A stretch of 41,495 nucleotides of DNA from Candidatus Eiseniibacteriota bacterium (GTDB taxonomy: Bacteria > Eisenbacteria > RBG-16-71-46): assembly GCA_016178725.1 (NCBI GenBank), contig JACOSV010000037.1, forward strand, positions 1 through 41,495. The letters are read 5' to 3'. Under the pieces are notes generated by a model that saw only the letters and a program-made list of their open reading frames with translations, had not been told where the DNA came from and did not search any database. Below, one piece after another: positions 1 to 9,008 of this stretch. How positions within the stretch are numbered: position 1 is the first letter of the stretch; each line of letters begins with the position of its first letter. Both the position numbers and the translations under genes were made by a program.

Positions 1-1358
1 TGATCGCGATCGCGATCGCCGTCGCCGCGTACGGATCGCGCGTCCTCGAGCGCCACGCGCCGGCCCTCGGCGCGGGCGAGCGCGGACTCGCCGTGCTGAC
101 GCTCGGCCTCGGCGTCCTGCTCGATCCCGAGGCGCAGCACTTCGCGACCGGCGGCTTCACCGAGCTTCCGTTCACGCTCGGACTCGTGATCGCGCTCGGC
201 ATGCTGCTCGACGAAACCGCACCGCGGCGGCCGTTCGCGTTCGGCCTGCTGCTCGGCGCGACCGGCGCGTTCCGCGCCACGATGCTGTGGCTCGCGCCGG
301 TGCTGGCGATCGCCGCCGCGGCGATCGCGGGCAGGCGGCGTACGCGGATCGTCACGCTCACGCTCGCCGGCTACGCGCTCGTGCTCGCGCCGTGGTGGTT
401 CTACAAGTGGACCTCGTTCGGCTCGCCGGGCTGGGATCTCTCGCGCTTCGTGATCTGGGAAGGCGTCGAGGGTCGCAGCTGGTTCTCGCTCTTCCATCTT
501 CCCGAAGCGCCGGCGGTGCCGCACGGCCTCGACGCCGCGCGGCTGATCGCCGCCAAGATCGCGCACCGCCTGCCCGCGCTCGCGGCGACGCTCGGCGCCG
601 GGCCGCGCGCGCTATGGATCGGCGCGCTCGCGATCTGGGCCGCGGTCGGCCGCCCGCCGCGCGCGCTCGCCGTCACCGCGGCGGCGATCCTCGCCGCGCT
701 CGCGATCGCGCTCGTCACCGCGGCGGCGAGCATTCCCTGGATCCGGTTCCTGTTCCCCGCGCGCATCCCGCTCGAAGCGGCAGGCGTGCTCGCGCTGTGG
801 GGGCTGCTCGCGCGGGCACCGGCGACGCTCTTCGGCCCGCGTGCCGCGCGCGTGATCGCGGCGCTGGTCGCGGTGCTCGCGCTCGGCTGGGGCGTGTCGC
901 AGACCGCGCGCGGGACCGCCGAGGCGCGCGTCGCCGCGGCGGAGCGCGGCGTGCCGGGCGACGCGACGATGCGGGCACTCGGCGCGCGCGTCGCCGCCGA
1001 GGTCCCGGCGGGCGAAGCGGTGATGAGCAACCTCGGGCCGACGCTCGCGTGGACCTCGGGGCATCCGGTGGTCCACTTGGCGCTCACGCCCGGCGACGTC
1101 GGGGCGTGCCGGCGGCGCGTCGAGTTCCGCCACGTCGTGCTGGTGTTCCGCGACGCCGATCAGGCGTGGCCGGGGTGGCGCGACGCGATCGCGCGGCCCG
1201 CCGAATCAACGGCGCGGCCGGAGTGGAACGTGATCCGCGAGCGGCACTGGCAGGAGCCGGACGGATTCCACGTGGTCTGGCTGGAGCTCGGCCCGCCGGA
1301 AGCGCGCGTGGCGCGCGCGCCGGCCGCAACCAGACCCGCGATCAGCGCAGGTGCATGA
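1..1358 (+). CDS. Membrane glycosyltransferase-like protein (GT-C type), 5' end outside the window
   Basis: The reading frame is open from the first bases of the window, so the N-terminus is missing. The visible part has many hydrophobic segments rich in Ala, Leu and Val, a short WWFYKW stretch typical of loops in polytopic glycosyltransferases, and a soluble C-terminal third from about base 950. This resembles the dolichyl-phosphate-mannose/ArnT type of enzyme that uses lipid-linked sugars, but the catalytic first loop with its acidic pair lies outside the window. The assignment rests on topology alone. Its 3' end overlaps the tail of the opposite-strand gene by 17 bases and no terminator hairpin is seen there. 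It could equally be another polytopic membrane protein. Confidence 0.5.
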   Translation, partial: IAIAIAVAAYGSRVLERHAPALGAGERGLAVLTLGLGVLLDPEAQHFATGGFTELPFTLGLVIALGMLLDETAPRRPFAFGLLLGATGAFRATMLWLAPVLAIAAAAIAGRRRTRIVTLTLAGYALVLAPWWFYKWTSFGSPGWDLSRFVIWEGVEGRSWFSLFHLPEAPAVPHGLDAARLIAAKIAHRLPALAATLGAGPRALWIGALAIWAAVGRPPRALAVTAAAILAALAIALVTAAASIPWIRFLFPARIPLEAAGVLALWGLLARAPATLFGPRAARVIAALVAVLALGWGVSQTARGTAEARVAAAERGVPGDATMRALGARVAAEVPAGEAVMSNLGPTLAWTSGHPVVHLALTPGDVGACRRRVEFRHVVLVFRDADQAWPGWRDAIARPAESTARPEWNVIRERHWQEPDGFHVVWLELGPPEARVARAPAATRPAISAGA

Positions 1359-4300
1359 CCCGTCGCACCCAGCTCCGTCCGTTCACGGTGATGCGCGCGA
1401 GGTAGATGCCGTTCGGTGCCTCGGCGCCGGAATCGTTGCGCCCGTCCCAGCCGAGCGTCCAGCGCCCGGCGCCGAACACGCGCTCCGACTGGCTCGCGAC
1501 GCGGCGCCCGAGGAGATCGTGCACCGTGACCGTGACGCGCGCCTCGGCGGGAAGATCGAGCGCGAACGCGACCGCGCCCGGTCCGGGGTTGGGCTCGACC
1601 GGCCCGAGCCGGAACACGGTCGGCAGCGACGGCACGTCCACGGTCCCGGCGCCCGAAATCACGGTGAGACGCCCCATCGACGCGTTGTTCGTCTCGTCCG
1701 TCTCATGGCAGATGTTCAGCGTGTCCACGACCACGCGCAGCGGATAGGTCCCGGGCCCGAGCACCGGCTGCGCCACGGCGTCCACCTGCACGCTATCGCC
1801 CGCCGCCACCTGCGCGTCGCCTTCGGTCAGCATCGTCGTGCCGCCGACCACGATCCAGTGCGTGAACGGCGAGCCGACGGTGCCGTGGTTGTAGATCTTG
1901 AAGTGGAACGTCGTCGGCGTCGTCGTGCCCGCCATCCCCGGCGTGTTGTACGAGGGACTCGGCTGCAGATCCACGTTGGGGAAGACGTTGATCGAGGTCG
2001 TGTCCGCGAGGCTGCCGGTGTCGGTCGAGACGAGCGTGATCTGGTAATAGCACCCGGTGCCGTCGTCGTGCTGCTGCGTCACGAACGAGGCCGTCGCTCC
2101 GTCGGCCGCGAACACCTGCGGATGGATGTGGTTGTTGTGGTGCAGGTCCACCCACCAGTGGTAGGCGATCGCGCTCGGCGGATCCTGCGCGTCGGTCGCG
2201 GTCCCGCTGAACTGCAGCGTGTCGCCGATCGAATAGAACGCGCCCGCCGCCGGCGACAGGATGATCCCGTGCGGCTTGGTGTTGGGATTGAGCACGAAGC
2301 TGCCGCCGCCGAAGTCGTCCCATGCTGCGGCGCTCGCGAGGTCGAGCGTCATGCCGATGCTCCCGGACGAAGCCGAGAAGGCCCAGCCCTGGATCGACGT
2401 CGTGCCGATCAACGTCGTGTTGCGGAAGACCTGCACCGTCCCGTTCGCGAACGCGCGTGCGCCGAAACGGTCGCCGGCCGAGAACGTCACCGACGGGATC
2501 GTGAGCCAGGTGTTCCAGCCGCCGTTGCCGGGTGAATACGTCGAGACCCAGATGTGCTGCTGCGTGGCGTCGAAGCGCACTTCGAGCTGGGCGTTGGTCG
2601 TGGGATCGGTGCCCTGGATCTTGAGCAGCAGGTCCTGGCCGGGCGCGGTGGTCGAGGTCGCCGCCATCGTCACGTAGGCCTCCTGATCCGGGCCGAACGC
2701 CCCGCCCGCCCAGACCGGGAACGCGGTGCCGCTCGACTGGACCAGCCTGTTGCTCGAGATCGAGAGCCCGGTCGTGGTCCCGGTCCAGTTGGGCCCGAGC
2801 GCGCCGTTGGCGCGATTGAAGTTGTCGAGCACCGGCGTCCCCGGGAACGCGGCGTTGCTCATCACCTCGACGACCGTGGCCTGTGTCGTCTGCCCGCCGT
2901 GGTTGTCGAACACGGTGAGGGTCGCGGGATAGCTGCCGCCGATGGTGTACGTGTGCGTCGGATTCGGCGAGGTCGATCCCTGGCCGTCGCCGAACAGCCA
3001 CTGGTACGTCATCGGATCGCCGTCCGGATCCAGGGTGCCGACGCTCGAGAAGTTGACGGTCAGCGGCGCGCCGCCCGCGTTCGGCGTCGCGCTGACTACC
3101 ACCACCGGCGGCTGGTTCCCGGTCGCGCCCGTGTAGCGGATGCGGCGGATCTCGCCGGTGAGGATCGCGGTGTAGATGATGTTGCCGGTGCCGGGCTCGG
3201 TGATGAGACACACCGGCCCGTCGCAGCTCGAGCCGAAGTCGAGGACGTTCGTCAGGTTGTTGCTGCCGTCCACGATCGCGACCTTGATCCAGTTCTGGCC
3301 GTAATCGGCGAAGAAGTACTGGTTCTGGTAGCCGGCCGGATAGTTCGTGCCGGTGTAGAAGACGCCGCCGATCGAGGTGTTGCCCGTGAACTGGAACGGC
3401 GAGCTCACCGACGCATCGGTGTGATTCCACGACTCGACCGGCGGCGTCGGCGTCGAGGGATTGCTCGAGGTGCCGACCGAGGCGCAGTCGTTGTGCGCCG
3501 GCGTGGCGGACTGGTAATCGGGCCGCGACGCGAACCCTTCGTAGCACGGCCAGCCGAAATTGAGACCGGGCGTCTTGCCGATGTCCATCTCCTCCCACGT
3601 CGACCAGCCGACGTCGCCGACGTAGAGCACGCCGGGATTGCCGGCCGTCGTGTCGGCGCTCCCGGTGCCGGGGCGCACGGTGAAGCGGAACGGATTGCGC
3701 AGGCCGTAGTCGAAGATGCGCGAGCGCACCGACGTGAGGTCGCCGTTCACGAACGGGTTGCTCGCGTAGCCGTGCCCGTTGGCGGGATTGATGCGCAGGA
3801 TCTTGCCCGGCAGGCAGTCGATCCACTGCGCTCGGAACGCGCCGATGTCCTCGGCGGTCGACGTCTTGCCGGGGCCGTAGGCGCTCGGGTCGAGCCCGCC
3901 CGCGTCCATCTGGTCGTACTGCGCGCCGTCGCCGACCGACACCAGCAGGCTCCCGTCGTTCCCCCAGCGCAGCGACCCGATCGTGTGCGAGGGCGAGTCC
4001 GACAGCGGACCGTGCGGCCAGTCGATGCCCATGAGGATCGTGCGCGAGCCGGGCACGAGCGCCGTCGAATCCGTGAAGCTCACCTGGTAACGCGTCAGAC
4101 GCCCGAAGCCGTTGTTGTTCGTGTCGACGCCGTTCGTGTCGGGATCGACCGTGTAGAGGAAGTAGACGTAATGGTTCGTGACGTAGTTGGGATCCACGGC
4201 GACGTCGAGCAGCCCGCGGTCGGTCTCGTTGAGGATCTCGGTCTCGGCCGACCACAGCGGGTTCGCGCTCTTGACGCCGTTGGTGATGAAGTACACGCGG

Positions 4301-4485
4301 CCGCGCTTCTCGGCGACCAGCAGGCGACCGCCCGGCATGTACGCGAGGCCGGTGGGCACGGTGAAGACCGCGCCGGGCGCGACGTTCTCGACCACGAAGT
4401 TCGGCGGGACGGAAACCGCGAAAGCGGGAGCGGAGGCGATCAGGCCGACGACGACGGCCAGACTCGTCCGGATGCGGGTGCGCAG
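1342..4485 (-). CDS. Secreted glucose/sorbosone dehydrogenase-like protein with PKD, CARDB and FlgD-like sorting domains
   Basis: Order of parts, counted from the chosen start: signal peptide about 1-24 ending APAFA; a six-bladed GSDH/PQQ-type sugar dehydrogenase domain about 28-445; a PKD domain about 454-542; a jelly-roll/LamG-like stretch about 543-735; an Ig-like module to about 835; a CARDB-type adhesion module about 837-942; and a C-terminal FlgD-like Ig domain ending VRRVMHLR, the form seen in T9SS-style sorting tails of FCB bacteria. It probably oxidises sugars at or outside the outer membrane. The frame stays open to 4671, but the signal peptide begins at a CTG (4485-4483) with GAGGAG 6 nt upstream, and a promoter-like pair lies at 4535-4563. 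ATG codons at 4578 and 4587 would lie upstream of that promoter's start and bury the signal peptide. Product confidence is good; the start is less sure. Confidence 0.8.
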   Translation of the reverse strand: MRTRIRTSLAVVVGLIASAPAFAVSVPPNFVVENVAPGAVFTVPTGLAYMPGGRLLVAEKRGRVYFITNGVKSANPLWSAETEILNETDRGLLDVAVDPNYVTNHYVYFLYTVDPDTNGVDTNNNGFGRLTRYQVSFTDSTALVPGSRTILMGIDWPHGPLSDSPSHTIGSLRWGNDGSLLVSVGDGAQYDQMDAGGLDPSAYGPGKTSTAEDIGAFRAQWIDCLPGKILRINPANGHGYASNPFVNGDLTSVRSRIFDYGLRNPFRFTVRPGTGSADTTAGNPGVLYVGDVGWSTWEEMDIGKTPGLNFGWPCYEGFASRPDYQSATPAHNDCASVGTSSNPSTPTPPVESWNHTDASVSSPFQFTGNTSIGGVFYTGTNYPAGYQNQYFFADYGQNWIKVAIVDGSNNLTNVLDFGSSCDGPVCLITEPGTGNIIYTAILTGEIRRIRYTGATGNQPPVVVVSATPNAGGAPLTVNFSSVGTLDPDGDPMTYQWLFGDGQGSTSPNPTHTYTIGGSYPATLTVFDNHGGQTTQATVVEVMSNAAFPGTPVLDNFNRANGALGPNWTGTTTGLSISSNRLVQSSGTAFPVWAGGAFGPDQEAYVTMAATSTTAPGQDLLLKIQGTDPTTNAQLEVRFDATQQHIWVSTYSPGNGGWNTWLTIPSVTFSAGDRFGARAFANGTVQVFRNTTLIGTTSIQGWAFSASSGSIGMTLDLASAAAWDDFGGGSFVLNPNTKPHGIILSPAAGAFYSIGDTLQFSGTATDAQDPPSAIAYHWWVDLHHNNHIHPQVFAADGATASFVTQQHDDGTGCYYQITLVSTDTGSLADTTSINVFPNVDLQPSPSYNTPGMAGTTTPTTFHFKIYNHGTVGSPFTHWIVVGGTTMLTEGDAQVAAGDSVQVDAVAQPVLGPGTYPLRVVVDTLNICHETDETNNASMGRLTVISGAGTVDVPSLPTVFRLGPVEPNPGPGAVAFALDLPAEARVTVTVHDLLGRRVASQSERVFGAGRWTLGWDGRNDSGAEAPNGIYLARITVNGRSWVRRVMHLR

Positions 4486-4534
4486 GAAAACTCCTCGCGT
4501 GATGGTTGCGCCGCGCGGGCGTGCGATGCCGAGA

Positions 4535-4563
4535 ATGCTAGCGACTCGTTTGGCGTCGTCCAA
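4535..4563 (-). promoter_or_regulatory. Promoter candidate for the GSDH-PKD gene
   Basis: On the minus strand TTGGAC (4563-4558) and TAGCAT (4540-4535) are separated by 17 nt. Initiation about 7 nt downstream would give a leader of roughly 40 nt to the CTG start at 4485 and would exclude the upstream ATG codons. Pattern match only. Confidence 0.45.
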
Positions 4564-4710
4564 GTCAACTCGCGCCATCGCGCCCATGCGCGCGCGGCGA
4601 CCGTTGATTGTGCGTGAGAAGTGTTGCGGAATCCGACGCCGGCGCCCCGGCGCATGGCGGATCGCACGCACCAGGGCGCGTCGTCGTCGGGATCGGGGTG
4701 GCGGACGTGG

Positions 4711-5943
4711 TCAGCGCGCGGGCGGAGGTGAAGTGACAACGCCGCCGACGGGCCCCAAGGACGCCTCGCCCTCGAGCACGACCGGGTACTCGGCCGGCAG
4801 CTCGCGCAGGCCCTCGACGAAGAGCGGCACGTCGGCCGCGAGCGTGTCGAGCGCCTCGGGGCCGGGCGCCACGCGCAGGATCTCGTAGAGCGTCGTGCGC
4901 TGGGCGGGCGTGAAGCCCGACTCGCGCACCAGCGTCTCGAGTTCGGCGACCGTGGTCTTGTTCACGTGGCCGGTGGCGAGGTGCACGTTCTCCTCGTAGA
5001 GCGTGCCGCCGAAGTCGTCGGCGCCGAAGTGCAGCGCGATCTGGCCGGTCTTCTTGCCCTCGCTGAACCACGACGCCTGCACGTGATCGAAGTTGTCGAG
5101 GTAGAGCCGCGACGCCGCGAGCACGCGCAGGTAGCGCGACGCGCCGGCGACCTGCTTCACCCTGGCCTCCATCGGCGTGTTGCCGCGCTTGTACGACCAC
5201 GGCACGAACGCGGTGAAGCCGCGCGTCTCGTCCTGGAGCGCGCGGATGTGATCGAAGTGCTCGACCACCTCGGCGTCGCTCTCGACGTGGCCGTACATCA
5301 TGGTCGCGGTGGAGCGCATGCCGGCGTGGTGCGCCTCGCGGTGCACGTCGAGCCACGCCTCGGGTCCGCCCTTCTTGATCGAGATCCGCCTGCGCACGCG
5401 CGCGGCGAGGATCTCGGCGCCGCCGCCCGGCAGCGTCGTCTGGCCGGCCGCGTGGAGCGCCTCGATCACGCCGCGGATCGAGAGCCCGCTCACCTCGACC
5501 ATCTGATGGATCTCGGGCGCCGAGAAGAAGTGCGGTGTGATGTGGGGATAGCGCCGCCGCGCCTCGCGCACGATCGTCGGATAGAATTCCCACGGGATCG
5601 CCGGATTGAGGCCGCCTTGCAGCAGCACCGTCGTCGCGCCGAGGCGGTCGGCGGCCGCCATCATCTTCATCACGCCCTCGACGTCGTACGTGTAGACGTC
5701 CGGCCCCGCGTACGAGGGCTTGCGGTAGAACGCGCAGAAGTGGCAATCCACCGTGCAGACGTTCGTGTAGTTGGGATTGGTGTCGATGACGTAGGTGACG
5801 ATCCGGGGATCGGTCTTGCGCGCGCGCACCTCGTGCGCCAGCGATCCCAGCTCGAGGAGCGGTGCGTCGGTGAGCAGGTAGACGCCCTCGGTGCTGGTCA
5901 GGCGCTCGCCGCGCTCGACTTTGGCTGCGATGGTGGACCACAT
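4711..5943 (-). CDS. mqnC: Cyclic dehypoxanthinyl futalosine synthase (radical SAM)
   Basis: A radical SAM enzyme of the futalosine menaquinone route that closes dehypoxanthine futalosine into its cyclic form. The 4Fe-4S cluster motif CTVDCHFC has cysteines 63, 67 and 70 and is preceded by NPNYTNV, the MqnC signature; LPGGGAE and FGADDFGGT are further family blocks. At 410 residues it is longer than usual because of a Pro/Gly-rich tail of about 45 residues. It is the last gene of a minus-strand run that starts with mqnA, 6 nt after the MBL-fold gene. MqnE, its close paralogue, is encoded at 16572-17741 and is told apart by its NPTNVCVLACRFC motif. The MqnC rather than CofH assignment is supported by mqnA and mqnE nearby. 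Confidence 0.93.
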   Translation of the reverse strand: MWSTIAAKVERGERLTSTEGVYLLTDAPLLELGSLAHEVRARKTDPRIVTYVIDTNPNYTNVCTVDCHFCAFYRKPSYAGPDVYTYDVEGVMKMMAAADRLGATTVLLQGGLNPAIPWEFYPTIVREARRRYPHITPHFFSAPEIHQMVEVSGLSIRGVIEALHAAGQTTLPGGGAEILAARVRRRISIKKGGPEAWLDVHREAHHAGMRSTATMMYGHVESDAEVVEHFDHIRALQDETRGFTAFVPWSYKRGNTPMEARVKQVAGASRYLRVLAASRLYLDNFDHVQASWFSEGKKTGQIALHFGADDFGGTLYEENVHLATGHVNKTTVAELETLVRESGFTPAQRTTLYEILRVAPGPEALDTLAADVPLFVEGLRELPAEYPVVLEGEASLGPVGGVVTSPPPAR

Positions 5944-5949
5944 GGCGCG

Positions 5950-6966
5950 CTATCGCTTCGCCGGCGGGGCGGGCGGCGTCATCCCGGCGTAGACCACGCG
6001 CACGAAGCGTGCGGCGGTCGCCGTGTCGGCGCTCGCCTTCGCATCCCAGTCGGCGGTCGGGCGCGCCAGCACCACCTCGTCGGCGGTCTTCTTCGCCTTG
6101 ACCATCGGCCGGATCCTGTCGCGGATCCCGGCCAGCATGTCGCGCGCCGCCTTGAGCGCCGCCTTGTCGCCGAGCGGTCCGTGCCCGGGGATCACCCGCG
6201 TCGAATCGTTCATGAAGCGCAGCGCCACGTCCTCGGCGGCGATCATGCCGTCGATCGAGCCGCCCGCGTTCACGTCGATCACCGGATAGCGGCCGTTGAA
6301 GAAGCAGTCGCCCATGTGGACGACGTTCGCGCGCGTGAAGTGCACGATCGCGTCGCCGTCGGTGTGCGCGGGCGCGACGTGGAACACGATCACCGAGTCG
6401 CCGTTCATGTGGAACGTAATCGTATCGCGGAACGTGATGACCGGCCGGCCCGCGGGCGCGAGTGCCGCCGTCGTGCGGCCGGTCGTCGGATTGTACTGGT
6501 CGAAGGCGAGACGCTTGCGCACGTTGTCCTGCGCGACGATCGGCACCCACTGCCGCCCGAGGTTTTCGTTCCCGCCGACGTGATCGCCGTGGTAGTGCGT
6601 GTTCAGCAGGAATCGAATCGGCTTGTCGGTGAGCGCCGTGACCGCGGCCTTGATCTTGTCGGTGAGCGGCGCGAACTGGTCGTCGATCAGGAACGCGCCG
6701 TCGTCGCCGACCGAGACGCCGATGTTGCCGCCGCGGCCGAAGAGCACGTAGATGCCGCCGGCCACCGGCTGCGTGCGGATCTGCACGGTGTCGAAGACGG
6801 CCGACTGCGCGGCGGGCGCCGTCGCGGGCGTTCCGGGCTGCGCCTGCGCGAGCGCGCCGCGCGCCGGCACGGCGGGATCGTCGTGCGCGAATGCGATCGC
6901 GGCGGACCCGGCGATCATGCACCCGACGATAAGGAGGCTGCGCGACGGCGTGCGGCGATGGGACAT
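5950..6966 (-). CDS. Exported metallo-beta-lactamase-fold hydrolase
   Basis: A 338-residue protein. An N-terminal signal segment (about 9-27, ending AFA) is followed by an MBL fold with HYHGDH (His124, His126, Asp128, His129), a third zinc-ligand region in VAPAHTDGD and a late GHGP block. The family hydrolyses esters, thioesters or lactams with a two-zinc centre, here most likely in the periplasm. The ATG at 6966 has GGAGG 9 nt upstream; longer forms of the frame lose the signal peptide. It lies between a serine beta-lactamase-like gene and mqnC. Similarity to true B3 lactamases is only at fold level, so the substrate is unknown. Confidence 0.85.
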   Translation of the reverse strand: MSHRRTPSRSLLIVGCMIAGSAAIAFAHDDPAVPARGALAQAQPGTPATAPAAQSAVFDTVQIRTQPVAGGIYVLFGRGGNIGVSVGDDGAFLIDDQFAPLTDKIKAAVTALTDKPIRFLLNTHYHGDHVGGNENLGRQWVPIVAQDNVRKRLAFDQYNPTTGRTTAALAPAGRPVITFRDTITFHMNGDSVIVFHVAPAHTDGDAIVHFTRANVVHMGDCFFNGRYPVIDVNAGGSIDGMIAAEDVALRFMNDSTRVIPGHGPLGDKAALKAARDMLAGIRDRIRPMVKAKKTADEVVLARPTADWDAKASADTATAARFVRVVYAGMTPPAPPAKR

Positions 6967-7079
6967 GCGGGCGACCTCCAGGTGAGCGATGCGATGGGGC
7001 GCGCGCCCGAGCGGCGCACGCGGCCGGTCACATTCGCACGAACGCGGCCGCCGGTCCATGCGGATCAGCGCGCCGCGCG

Positions 7080-8444
7080 CTACGGGACGCGCGGGGCGCG
7101 CTGGTCGCGGCCGTTCTGGTGCAGGATCAGCGCCGCGGCGCGTCCCGTGCTGTCGGGCTCGAACGAGATCTGCGCCTCGACCGCCTTGAGGAAGAAGCGC
7201 GTGTCGGACTCGGGGAAGACCGGCAGGCGCGGCTGGCCGGTCGCCTGCAGGAAGAGCGCGTCGCCCTCGCGCGTCACGTCGATCGCGAACGCCGGAGTGA
7301 AGACGTAGCGGCCGACGTAGCGGTCGAACAGGCGCGGATCGATCTTCACCTCGGCGTGCTGCGCCACCGGTTCGAGCGGCGCGTCCGCGGCGAGCAGGTG
7401 GAAGCCGATGTCGTCCACGGTCGCCGCGGAGTTGCCGAGCACGACCACGCCCACGTCGCGCCGCGGGTCGAACGCGATCAGCGTGTGGTAGCCGCCGGTG
7501 CCGCCGTTGTGCATCCAGATGTTTCCTTCGGGGCGCTCGATGATGTGCCACGCGAGGCCGATCGCGACGTGCGGCGACGTCGTATCGTTGCGGCGGGCGT
7601 GCGTCGCGAACAGATCGGCGGCGAGCGCCGTGCCGTTCGAGTCGAGGTTCGCGGCGACGAAGCGGAGCAGGTCCGCGGCCGTGGAGCGGAGCGCGCCGGC
7701 ACCGGCGAGCGTCGGTAGATCCCAGTTCGGAACCGGCTTGCCCGCCAGATCGTGTCCGGGTGCGAGCCGCGTCTCGAGATCGTGCGTGAGCGTGATGCGC
7801 GTTTCCTTCATCCCGAGCGGATCGAGCACGCGCTCGATGAGCAGCGCCTCGTAGCTCTGCTTCGCCTCGAGCGCGAGCGCGTGGCCGAGCAACCCCATGC
7901 CGAGGTTCGAATACTCGTAGCGCTCGCCGACGCCGCGCGTCAGCGTGTAGTGCGAGAGGAAATCGTAGAGCAGCGGCACCGTGTACTCGGCGTAGGGATT
8001 GGGCCCCTCGGGCGCCAGGTTGCTCGGGACCCGCGGCAGGCCCGAGCGCTGGGTGGCGAGATCGAGCAGCGTGATCCTGCGCCCGTCCTTCTCCGGCACG
8101 TGCACCGTCTTCGGCAGCAGCTCGGCGACCGGCTGGTCGAGCCGCACCTCGCCGCGCCGCGCCATGTCGGCGAGCAGCGTCGCGGTGAACACCTTCGTCA
8201 CCGATCCGATCTCGAACACCGTGCGGCCGTCGAGCGGCCTCGTGCTCGCCGAGTCGGCGACGCCGGCGACGATCACGCGCGTCGCACCGTGATCGAGCAG
8301 GCCGACGACCAGCCCCGGCACGCGTCCGGTCGCGACGCGCGCGGCGAGGATGGCGCGCACGGCCGAGTCGGGCGGGAACGCCGCGGCGTGCGCGGGCGCC
8401 CCGGCGAGCGCTGCGAGGAGCGCCATCACGAGCGCGCGGCGCAT
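7080..8444 (-). CDS. Serine hydrolase of the beta-lactamase/penicillin-binding (class C) family
   Basis: A 454-residue exported protein with a signal peptide at about 1-21. The class C/PBP4-type catalytic set is visible: Ser81 and Lys84 in SVTK, Tyr178 and Asn180 in YSN, and an HNG triad at 312-314. The C-terminal region after about 350 is a lipocalin-like beta domain common in DUF3471-type relatives. Such proteins are usually peptidases or esterases of D-amino-acid peptides rather than resistance enzymes. The ATG at 8444 overlaps the stop of the FMN reductase gene in a TGATG arrangement, which implies translational coupling. A GTG or ATG further upstream would extend into that gene and hide the signal peptide. 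Confidence 0.88.
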   Translation of the reverse strand: MRRALVMALLAALAGAPAHAAAFPPDSAVRAILAARVATGRVPGLVVGLLDHGATRVIVAGVADSASTRPLDGRTVFEIGSVTKVFTATLLADMARRGEVRLDQPVAELLPKTVHVPEKDGRRITLLDLATQRSGLPRVPSNLAPEGPNPYAEYTVPLLYDFLSHYTLTRGVGERYEYSNLGMGLLGHALALEAKQSYEALLIERVLDPLGMKETRITLTHDLETRLAPGHDLAGKPVPNWDLPTLAGAGALRSTAADLLRFVAANLDSNGTALAADLFATHARRNDTTSPHVAIGLAWHIIERPEGNIWMHNGGTGGYHTLIAFDPRRDVGVVVLGNSAATVDDIGFHLLAADAPLEPVAQHAEVKIDPRLFDRYVGRYVFTPAFAIDVTREGDALFLQATGQPRLPVFPESDTRFFLKAVEAQISFEPDSTGRAAALILHQNGRDQRAPRVP

Positions 8445-9007
8445 CAAACGCCCGCGCGCAGGCGCGCGGCCCACGCGATCAGCGCCGCGACGTGGGCGCG
8501 CACCTTCTCGCGAGTCGCCGCATCGGTCAGATTGCCGTCCGAGTCCGAGAGATCCTGCGCCCGCGACACGAACAGCTCCGGCTTCGGCATCGCGTAGCTC
8601 TCGACCGCCTGCAGGACGACGCGCAGCGCGGCCTGCCCGCGCACGGTGCCGAAGCCGCCGTTCGACGCGCCCATGATCGCGACCGGTTTCGCGCGCAGCG
8701 GCTGATCCGGCGGCCGCGACGCCCAGTCGATCGCGTTCTTGAGCACGCCCGGCACCGAGTAGTTGTTCTCGGGCGAGGCGATGAGCAGCGCGCCGGCCGC
8801 GGCGATCGCGGCGCGGAACGCGGCGACCGGCGGCGGATAGCCCTGCGCTCGCACGTCCTCGTTGTAGAGCGGGATCGGCGCGAGGTCGAACACCTCGACG
8901 ATCGCCCCCTCGGGCGGCGGTTCGATCGCGGCGCGCAGCAGCCCGCGGTTGAACGAGGCGCGCCGCAGACTGCCGGCGAACGCGAGGATGCGGAGCGGCT
9001 CCGCCAT
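8444..9007 (-). CDS. NADPH-dependent FMN reductase (flavodoxin-fold quinone/chromate reductase type)
   Basis: A 187-residue single-domain flavodoxin-fold protein. GSLRRASFN near residue 12 is the FMN phosphate loop, and ENNYSVPGVLKNAIDW (about 80-95) is the second flavin block typical of the ChrR/YieF/azoreductase family. These cytosolic enzymes reduce quinones or other acceptors with NAD(P)H. It starts 1 nt after the mqnA stop, so the two are surely co-transcribed; a soluble quinone reductase beside a menaquinone gene is suggestive but not proof of a shared role. Confidence 0.9.
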   Translation of the reverse strand: MAEPLRILAFAGSLRRASFNRGLLRAAIEPPPEGAIVEVFDLAPIPLYNEDVRAQGYPPPVAAFRAAIAAAGALLIASPENNYSVPGVLKNAIDWASRPPDQPLRAKPVAIMGASNGGFGTVRGQAALRVVLQAVESYAMPKPELFVSRAQDLSDSDGNLTDAATREKVRAHVAALIAWAARLRAGV

Positions 9008-9008
9008 G

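Noticed and set aside
2554..4617. Long open frame opposite the GSDH-PKD gene, and many similar Arg/Ala/Asp-rich frames elsewhere
   Set aside because: High GC content removes stop codons; the translations lack family blocks and lie opposite or out of frame with clear genes.
4650..4710. GC-rich dyad after mqnC as a terminator
   Set aside because: Short overlapping palindromes of GCC/GGC with no T-run, expected by chance at this base composition.
4961..4969. parS-like half site TTCACGTGG inside mqnC
   Set aside because: Only the core matches; the second arm does not pair.
5950..8444. Beta-lactam resistance module together with BlaI/BlaR1
   Set aside because: The two hydrolases sit in a menaquinone cluster about 12 kb from blaI; the serine enzyme looks like a general PBP4-type hydrolase and the BlaR1-like protein lacks its lactam sensor.
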